A stretch of 64,000 nucleotides of DNA from Cellulomonas chitinilytica. Lineage in GTDB: Bacteria > Actinomycetota > Actinomycetes > Actinomycetales > Cellulomonadaceae. Of the stretch, positions 52,713-59,344 are shown in pieces. The notes under the pieces were generated by a model. The model did no database searches. It had not been told where the DNA came from and saw only the letters and a list, made by a program, of their open reading frames with translations. Position 1 is the stretch's first letter. Each line of letters opens with the position of its first letter. The translations under genes were made by a program, and so were the position numbers. The stretch covers positions 62,001-126,000 of the forward strand of contig NZ_BONK01000009.1 in assembly GCF_016862675.1 (NCBI RefSeq), given 5' to 3'.

Positions 52713-54537
52713 GGAGCACGCCGCGACACCGCTCGTGCAGGTCGACGGCACGGCGCTGCCCGACGACATCGCACCGCTGCTGTCGAGCGTGATCGTCGAC
52801 TCGAGCCGGAACGTGCCCGACATGTTCGTGCTGCGGTTCCTCGACGAGCAGGCGATGGTGCTGACGAAGGCGGGCCTCAAGATCGGTGCCGAGGTGGCGA
52901 TCACCGTGCAGTCGAGCGGTCCGGGCGGTCCGGTGCCGCTGCTCAAGGGCGAGGTCACGGCCGTCGAGGCGGAGCTCGACCCGGACGGCTTCCACACGGT
53001 GGTGCGCGGGCTCGACAAGTCGCACCGGCTGTTCCGCGGCCGCCGGATGGAGGCGTACCTGAACATGACGCCCGGCGACATCGTCAGGAAGGTCGCGGGC
53101 CGGGCGGGCGTCGCTCTCGGGTCGGTGACCGCCGGGAGCGTGCTGGAGCACGTGGCGCAGGACAACGTGAACGACTGGGACTTCCTGCAGTCCCTCGCGG
53201 AGCAGATCGGCGCGACCGTCCGGGTCGTCGACGGCAAGCTCAACTTCGCGGTGCCGACCCTCGCGACGACAGCCCCGTCCGGCAGCGACGGGGCGCGCGA
53301 GAACCCGCTGGTGCTGGAGCGCGGGGTCAACCTGCTGTCACTGCGCGCGACCGTCACGGCCGCCGGGCAGGTGCCCGAGGTCGAGGTGCGCGGGTGGGAC
53401 GTGAAGAGCAAGAAGGAGGTCGTCGTCGCCGTCCCCGCGAAGACGTCGAGCGCCGAGCTCGCGGACGTCACCCCCGTCAAGCTCGCGAACGCGTTCGGCA
53501 GCCCGAAGTTCGTCGAGGCCGCGCCCACCCTCGTCACGACCGCGCAGGTGAAGAGCCGGGCCGAGTCGCTCGCCGACCGGCTCGCGTCCGGGTTCGCCGA
53601 GCTGGAGGGCGTAGTGCACGGCAACCCGCAGATGAAGGCCGGCGAGGCCGTGACGCTGCGGCAGATGGGCAGCCCCTTCGACGGGAAGTACACGCTCAGC
53701 GCCGTCCGGCACGACTTCTCGGCCGACACCGGGTACGTCACGTCGTTCACCGTCGCGGGCGCCTCCGAACGGTCGCTGTTCGGCGCCGTCACCGGCGCGA
53801 CCGTGAACGGGCACCGCGGCCAGCAGGGCGTGATGCAGGCGATCGTCACCGACATCAAGGACCCCGAGAACCTCGGCCGGGTCAAGATCAAGCTGCCGAT
53901 GTACTCCGACACCTACCAGAGCGGCTGGGCGCGGGTCGTGGCGCTCGGCGCGGGGCAGACCCGTGGCACGTACGTGCTGCCGGAGGTCGGCGACGAGGTG
54001 CTCGTCGCGTTCGAGAACGGCGAGACCGACCGGCCGTACGTGCTGGGCGGGCTCTACAACGGCAAGGACAAGCCCGAGACCGGGCAGTACGGCAACCCCG
54101 ACGGCAAGGTGCAGAAGCGGGTGTTCCTCTCGCGCACCGGCATGCGCCTCGAGTACATCGAGACGCCCAGCGCCGAGGAGCTCGTGATCTCCACCAGCAG
54201 CGGCGCGCAGAAGATCCGCATGGTGCAGAAGAGCCAGGCCCTCATCGAGATCCTCTCCGAGGGGCCGCTCAAGGTCGTCGCGAAGCAGGACGTCACGGTC
54301 GAGTCGAAGAAGAACGTCGCCGTGACGACCTCGGCCGGCAACGTCAGCGTCAAGGGGATCGACGTGTCCGTCGAGGGCACGAAGTCGCTCACGCTCAAGG
54401 CCCCACAGGTCACCGTGCAGGGCACGGCCACCACCGACATCAAGGGTGCCCAGGTCAAGGTCGCCGCCGACGCGCAGGTCGAGGTCTCCGGCAACGCCAT
54501 GGCGACCATCCGCGGCGCCATCGTGAAGATCAACTAG
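52699..54537 (+). CDS. VgrG-like spike protein
   Basis: A 612-aa gp27/gp5-type spike. The N-terminal half is the gp27-like hub (RGLDKSHRLFRGRR, QDNVNDWDFLQSLAEQ); residues about 375-455 are the OB fold (VTDIKDPENLGRVKIKLP, WARVVALGAGQTRGTYVLPEVGDEVLVAFENG); the last 120 residues (KDVTVESKKNVAVTT-like repeats) form the beta-helical needle. The PAAR protein encoded at 30334 would cap it. ATG at 52699 with GGAGG upstream. No effector domain is fused. Confidence 0.93.
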   Translation: MPFGEEHAATPLVQVDGTALPDDIAPLLSSVIVDSSRNVPDMFVLRFLDEQAMVLTKAGLKIGAEVAITVQSSGPGGPVPLLKGEVTAVEAELDPDGFHTVVRGLDKSHRLFRGRRMEAYLNMTPGDIVRKVAGRAGVALGSVTAGSVLEHVAQDNVNDWDFLQSLAEQIGATVRVVDGKLNFAVPTLATTAPSGSDGARENPLVLERGVNLLSLRATVTAAGQVPEVEVRGWDVKSKKEVVVAVPAKTSSAELADVTPVKLANAFGSPKFVEAAPTLVTTAQVKSRAESLADRLASGFAELEGVVHGNPQMKAGEAVTLRQMGSPFDGKYTLSAVRHDFSADTGYVTSFTVAGASERSLFGAVTGATVNGHRGQQGVMQAIVTDIKDPENLGRVKIKLPMYSDTYQSGWARVVALGAGQTRGTYVLPEVGDEVLVAFENGETDRPYVLGGLYNGKDKPETGQYGNPDGKVQKRVFLSRTGMRLEYIETPSAEELVISTSSGAQKIRMVQKSQALIEILSEGPLKVVAKQDVTVESKKNVAVTTSAGNVSVKGIDVSVEGTKSLTLKAPQVTVQGTATTDIKGAQVKVAADAQVEVSGNAMATIRGAIVKIN

Positions 54538-54546
54538 GGGGCCGCC

Positions 54547-54960
54547 ATGGGTCAGGAGTTCATCGGCGCCGGATGGTCGTTCCCCGTGCGGTCGGACGCC
54601 ACCGGGCGCGTCGCGCTGTCCCGGGAGGGGCACGAGATCGAGGAGAGCATCCGGCTCATCCTCGCGACGGCCCCCGGGGAGCGGCCGATGCGCCCCGAGT
54701 TCGGGTGCGCGGTGCACGACTACGTGTTCGCCCCCGCGGACGCCACGACGGCCGGCGCGATCGCCTACGCCGTCCGGGTCGCGCTCGACCGGTGGGAGCC
54801 GCGCATCGAGCTGCAGGACGTGCAGGTCCGGTTCGACGACGTCGACCGGGGCGTCCTCTACATCGACGTGGGCTACTCGATCCGCGGCACGAACGACCCG
54901 CGCAACCTCGTCTTCCCCTTCTACACGATCCCCGACGAGCGACCCCTGACGGGAGCCTGA
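54547..54960 (+). CDS. GPW/gp25 baseplate wedge protein
   Basis: A 137-aa gp25 lysozyme-like baseplate protein with the family block MRPEFGCAVHDYVFAP (near residue 45) and a C-terminal VLYIDVGYSIRGTND region. It anchors the sheath to the baseplate. ATG at 54547, 10 bp after the spike stop. High confidence. Confidence 0.95.
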   Translation: MGQEFIGAGWSFPVRSDATGRVALSREGHEIEESIRLILATAPGERPMRPEFGCAVHDYVFAPADATTAGAIAYAVRVALDRWEPRIELQDVQVRFDDVDRGVLYIDVGYSIRGTNDPRNLVFPFYTIPDERPLTGA

Positions 54961-54962
54961 CC

Positions 54963-56909
54963 GTGCTGCCCTCCCCCAACCTCGACGACCGCCGGTTCCA
55001 GGACCTGGTGGACGACGCGAAGCGCATGGTGCAGCGCCGCTGCCCCGAGTGGACGGACCACAACGTGTCCGACCCGGGCGTGACGCTCATCGAGACGGTC
55101 GCGTTCATGGCCGACGAGCTGTTCTACCGGCTCAACCGCGTGCCCGACCGCCTGTACGTGGCGTTCCTCGAGCTGCTCGGCGTCACCCTGCACCCGGCCG
55201 GGGCCGCCACGGTCGACGTCGTCATGTGGCTGTCCGCACCGCAGGACGAGGTCGTCGTCGTCCCCGAGGGCACCGAGGCCGCGACGAACCGCACCGAGCG
55301 CGACGAGGCCGTGGTGTTCACGACCGTGCGCCCGCTGGAGATCCCGCCGCGCAGGCTCGTCCACGTCGCGACCCAACGGCCCGGCGGCGACCTGGTGAAC
55401 CGCGACGACCAGCTCGGCTCGGGCGACGCGTTCCCCGTGTTCGCCGACGTGCCGCAGGTCGACGACCTGCTGCTGCTCGGCCTCGACGACCCCGCACCGT
55501 CGTGCGTCGTCGCGCTGCGGTTCGACTGCAGCGTGCAGGGCGTCGGCGTGGACCCCCGCCGGCCGCCGCTCGCGTGGGAGGCGTGGGACGGCAAGACGTG
55601 GGTCGCGTGCGACGTCGACAGCGACGGCACCGGCGGCCTCAACCGCGCCGGCGACGTGGTGCTGCACGTACCGCCGACGCACACCGCGTCGGTCCTCGGC
55701 GGCACCCGGGCCGGGTGGCTGCGGTGCCGGGTGACCGAGCCCGACGAGGGCTACCCGACGTACGGGGCGTCCCCGACGGTCCGCGAGGCCGGGGCGTTCA
55801 CCATCGGCGGCACCGTCGCCGCCGTGCACGCCGAGACGGTCCGCGACGAGGTCGTCGGCCTGTCGGAGGGGGTGCCCGGGCAGGCGTTCCCGCTGGAGCA
55901 CCGGCCCGTGGTCGCCGGGCCGCCGACGATCCTCGAGGTCGCCACGGGGGCGGGCTGGGCGCAGTGGACCGAGGTCGAGTCGTTCGCGGGCCACGGGCCG
56001 GACGACGAGGTGTTCGTGCTGGACCGCGCCGCGGGCGAGATCCAGTTCGGGCCCGCCGTGCGCGAGCCCGACGGCACGCTGCGCGCGTACGGCGCGATCC
56101 CGCCGAAGGGCGCCCCGCTGCGGCTGCCGCGCTACCGGACCGGCGGCGGACCCGACGGCAACGTGGCCCCCGGCACCGTGCAGGTGCTGCGCGGCGGGCT
56201 GCCGTTCGTCGACCGGGTCTCCAACCGCCGGGCCGCCGCGGGCGGTGTCGCCGCCGAGACCGTCGACGAGGCCAAGGAACGCGGGCCCCTCGCGCTGCGC
56301 GTGCGCGACCGCGCCGTGACCGCGGAGGACTACGAGCACATCGCCCGGGCCGCCGCCGTGGACGTCGCCCGCGTCCGGGCCGTCGCCGCCGGCGACGGGG
56401 CCGACGCGGGCTGCATCCGGGTGCTCGTCGTGCCCGCTGCCCAGCCCGACGCCGAAGGGTCCCTGCGCTTCGAGGACCTCGTCCCGTCCCCCGACTCGCT
56501 CGCCGCCATCGCGGAGCACCTCGAGGAACGCCGCCCCGTCGGCGCCCGCGTCATCGTCGAGCCGCCGTTCTACCAGGGCGTCACCGTCGTCGCCCGGCTG
56601 TCACCCCGCCCGCGCGCGGCCGTCCCGATGCTCGAGGCGGAGGCCGTCCGCGCCCTCAACCGGTACTTCGACCCGCTGCGCGGCGGGCCCGACGGCGACG
56701 GGTGGCCGTTCGGGCGGCCCGTGCAGGCCGGCGAGGTGTACGCCGTGCTGCAGCGGCTGCCCGGCACCGAGATCGTCGAGGACGTCAAGATCTTCGCCGC
56801 CGACCCGCTCACCGGCCGCCGCGGCGACCCCGTGCAGCGCATCGACATCGACAAGCACGCCCTGTGCTTCTCGTTCCGGCACCAGGTGCGCGTCGTGGCG
56901 GCGAGCTGA
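54963..56909 (+). CDS. Baseplate J-like protein
   Basis: A 648-aa baseplate wedge protein of the gpJ/Afp11 type: N-terminal (CPEWTDHNVSDPGVTLIETV, LFYRLNRVPDRLY), a middle beta domain, and the conserved C-terminal core (RDRAVTAEDYEHIARAAA, VARVRAVAAGDG). GTG at 54963, 2 bp after the gp25 stop; the long in-frame extension to 53394 overlaps the spike gene and is not real. Confidence 0.93.
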   Translation: MLPSPNLDDRRFQDLVDDAKRMVQRRCPEWTDHNVSDPGVTLIETVAFMADELFYRLNRVPDRLYVAFLELLGVTLHPAGAATVDVVMWLSAPQDEVVVVPEGTEAATNRTERDEAVVFTTVRPLEIPPRRLVHVATQRPGGDLVNRDDQLGSGDAFPVFADVPQVDDLLLLGLDDPAPSCVVALRFDCSVQGVGVDPRRPPLAWEAWDGKTWVACDVDSDGTGGLNRAGDVVLHVPPTHTASVLGGTRAGWLRCRVTEPDEGYPTYGASPTVREAGAFTIGGTVAAVHAETVRDEVVGLSEGVPGQAFPLEHRPVVAGPPTILEVATGAGWAQWTEVESFAGHGPDDEVFVLDRAAGEIQFGPAVREPDGTLRAYGAIPPKGAPLRLPRYRTGGGPDGNVAPGTVQVLRGGLPFVDRVSNRRAAAGGVAAETVDEAKERGPLALRVRDRAVTAEDYEHIARAAAVDVARVRAVAAGDGADAGCIRVLVVPAAQPDAEGSLRFEDLVPSPDSLAAIAEHLEERRPVGARVIVEPPFYQGVTVVARLSPRPRAAVPMLEAEAVRALNRYFDPLRGGPDGDGWPFGRPVQAGEVYAVLQRLPGTEIVEDVKIFAADPLTGRRGDPVQRIDIDKHALCFSFRHQVRVVAAS

Positions 56910-56910
56910 C

Positions 56911-57450
56911 GTGCGCGGCATGGTCGAGGGGCTCCAGTCGCCCGTCCCCGTCGCGGGACGGCTCCCGGTCGTGCTGCAGGACGACGACTTCCTGCAGCGC
57001 TTCACCGGCGCGCTCGACGACATGCTCGCGCCCGTCTACCTCACCCTCGACTCGCTCGCCTGCTACTTCGACCCCCAGCTCGCGCCCGACGACTTCCTCG
57101 AGTGGCTGTGCGGGTGGGTCGGCATCGAGCCCGACCAGACGTGGAGCACGCAGCGCCGACGCGACATCGTCGCGCGCGCGGCCGCCGTGCACCGCTGGCG
57201 CGGGACCGCCCGTGGGGTCGCGGAGGCGGTGGGGCTCGTCGTGGACGGCGAGGTCGAGGTCAAGGACAGCGGCGGATCGGCCTGGTCGCCCGCGCCCGGC
57301 GGGAACCTGCCCGGCTCCGCGACCCCGTCGATGACCGTGGTGGTACGGGCGTCGGGGCCCGTGGACAGAAGCCGCGTCGAACGCGTGATCGCGGCGGTCA
57401 AGGCGGCTCACGTGCCGCACACGCTCGAGGTGCAGGAGGTGGGCAAGTGA
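56911..57450 (+). CDS. Phage tail protein I (Afp12-like)
   Basis: A 179-aa tail protein I family protein, small compared with the approximately 900-aa Afp12, but with the family's N-terminal and core motifs (VLQDDDFLQRFTGALDDML, FDPQLAPDDFLEWLCGWVG, HRWRGTARGVAEAVGL). It forms part of the baseplate wedge with the J protein. GTG start 1 bp after the J stop. The stop overlaps the GTG of the next gene. Confidence 0.88.
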   Translation: MRGMVEGLQSPVPVAGRLPVVLQDDDFLQRFTGALDDMLAPVYLTLDSLACYFDPQLAPDDFLEWLCGWVGIEPDQTWSTQRRRDIVARAAAVHRWRGTARGVAEAVGLVVDGEVEVKDSGGSAWSPAPGGNLPGSATPSMTVVVRASGPVDRSRVERVIAAVKAAHVPHTLEVQEVGK

Positions 57451-59288
57451 TCGTGTGCCCGGAGTGCGGGACCCGGAACGAGGACGGCGAGCTGTTCTGC
57501 GGTCAGTGCGGCACGTACCTGGAGTGGGGCGAGGAGGGCGCACCGGTCGAGACGCCCGTCGAGGAGCCCGCCGCCGAGCCGGCCGCCGCCGAGCCCGCCC
57601 TCGCGGAGCCGGTACCCACCGAGCCGGTCGAGACCCCCACGGCGGGCGCCTCGCCGCTCACCGACGCGCCCGCGGGCCGGTGGGGGGTCGCGGCCGAACC
57701 CGCTGGTCCCGAACCCGCTGGTCCCGAGGTCGCTGCTCCTGACGTCGCTGCCGCCGAGCCGGTCCGCGCCGAACCGTTCGCCGCGCAGGCGGGCGGCCCC
57801 GACGCCGTCGGGGTGGCCGGCGCAGCAGCCGTCCCCGACCCCGTCGTCGCCCCGGTCGAGGACGGCACGTCCGACGCGGGGCTGGAGGTGCCGCACCCCC
57901 GCGTCGCGTCGCACCGCGCCGAGGCGGCCGGCGTCGCGCTCGCCGACGCCCCGCCCGCGGCCACGTCGGGCCCGACGACGTCGCGATCCGGACCGGACGC
58001 ACCCACGGGCGCAACTCCCGCTGCCCCGGCCACCGCAGGCCCCGCCGGCGCTGGCCCCGCCGCTGCTGGCCCCGCCACGGCGAGCCCCGCGGCATCCACG
58101 ACGGCGTCGGCACCTGCGTCGGCCCCGGCCTCAGCCTCGGACGCGGCGACGGCGGCCGCCGCCGCGGTGACCGCCGGCTCGCGCGCCGAGTCGGGCACGG
58201 GGCCGAGCTCGGGCGCGGGCTCCGGGCACGGCGGCGCGTCGACCCCGGTCGACCGTCCGCCCGTCACCGAGCGCCTGCGTCCGGCCGAGGAGACCGCAGC
58301 GATGGTCACGCCGTCCTCCGCGCCCCCGGCGACCCGCCCGGGCGACGCCCCCGCCCGCCCGACGACCCCGACACCACCCCCGCAGACCCCCGACGCACGG
58401 ATCGCGGCCGCCGCGGCCCTGGTCGCCCCGCCGCCGCCCCCACCCGCACCGCGCACCCCGGCGGCCCGCCAGCCGGCCGCCGTCCGGCCGGGCGTGCCCA
58501 AGCCGCCCCCCGCCCCGAAGAAGGTCGCGGCCGACGAGCCGCCGCCGGCGCCCGGCGACCTGATCTGCGGGAGCTGCGGAGCGGGCAACACCCCGAACCG
58601 CAAGTTCTGCCGCCGCTGCGGCGCGAGCCTCGTCGACGCGAAGGTGCAGGCCCGGCGCTCCTGGTGGAGCCGCCTGTGGCGGCCGGAGCCGAAGCACGGC
58701 CCCGCCGCCGGGTACCGGCCGCGCGCTCGCCGCCGGTTCCCCACCCGGCCCGTCGTGTCGATCTTCATGATCGGTGCGCTCGTCGCGCTCGTGCTCTCGT
58801 TCCGGCCCGAGATCAACCAGGCCCGGATCACGGTGCTCGACCGGATCCAGGGCAACGTCACGGTCAACCCCACCGGCGAGATCGCGTCGAGCGAGGCGCC
58901 CGGCCACGAGGCCGACAAGATCCGCGACGGCGCGACCAACCTGGCGTGGAGCCCGGCGGCGCCCGGTGACGGGGTGGGCCAGTTCGTCGACTTCACGTTC
59001 GCCGAGCCGTTCCGGCTGACACGGCTGCTCGTGACCCCGGGCGCGTCCGACGTCGAGAAGGACTACCTCGCGGGGTCGAGCCCGAAGACGTTGTCGCTTG
59101 TCGTGACCACGTCGGCCGGTACCCAGCAGAGCGTCGACGTGCCGCTCCAGGACAAGGTGGGGCTGCAGAACACGTCGTTCGGGATCGACGACGTGGTCGC
59201 GATCCGCATGGCCATCGCCGCGACGTACCGGGCGACGCCGGACACGTTCGTCTCGATCGCGGAGGTGGAGTTCCGCGGCAGGACGTGA
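57447..59288 (+). CDS. Zinc-ribbon/disordered/transmembrane/discoidin-like protein, last eCIS gene
   Basis: A 613-aa protein with an unusual layout: a zinc ribbon at the N-terminus (two CxxC, residues 4-21), a long Ala/Pro/Glu-rich disordered region (about 30-370), a second zinc ribbon (about 374-393), a basic stretch, one transmembrane helix (about 433-453; VVSIFMIGALVALVLSF), and a C-terminal F5/8 type C (discoidin/NADase-type glycan-binding-like) domain (about 480-613). The orientation would put the zinc ribbons in the cytoplasm and the discoidin part outside, so it could tether the machine to the cell envelope. I recall that Streptomyces eCIS loci have a membrane protein (CisA) with a comparable role, but equivalence is unproven. 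GTG at 57447. Confidence 0.75.
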   Translation: MIVCPECGTRNEDGELFCGQCGTYLEWGEEGAPVETPVEEPAAEPAAAEPALAEPVPTEPVETPTAGASPLTDAPAGRWGVAAEPAGPEPAGPEVAAPDVAAAEPVRAEPFAAQAGGPDAVGVAGAAAVPDPVVAPVEDGTSDAGLEVPHPRVASHRAEAAGVALADAPPAATSGPTTSRSGPDAPTGATPAAPATAGPAGAGPAAAGPATASPAASTTASAPASAPASASDAATAAAAAVTAGSRAESGTGPSSGAGSGHGGASTPVDRPPVTERLRPAEETAAMVTPSSAPPATRPGDAPARPTTPTPPPQTPDARIAAAAALVAPPPPPPAPRTPAARQPAAVRPGVPKPPPAPKKVAADEPPPAPGDLICGSCGAGNTPNRKFCRRCGASLVDAKVQARRSWWSRLWRPEPKHGPAAGYRPRARRRFPTRPVVSIFMIGALVALVLSFRPEINQARITVLDRIQGNVTVNPTGEIASSEAPGHEADKIRDGATNLAWSPAAPGDGVGQFVDFTFAEPFRLTRLLVTPGASDVEKDYLAGSSPKTLSLVVTTSAGTQQSVDVPLQDKVGLQNTSFGIDDVVAIRMAIAATYRATPDTFVSIAEVEFRGRT

Positions 59289-59344
59289 CGGCGCGGCCGG
59301 ACCGGACGGCAGGGCCGGACGGCGGGGCGCGGTGCGCCGAGCCG

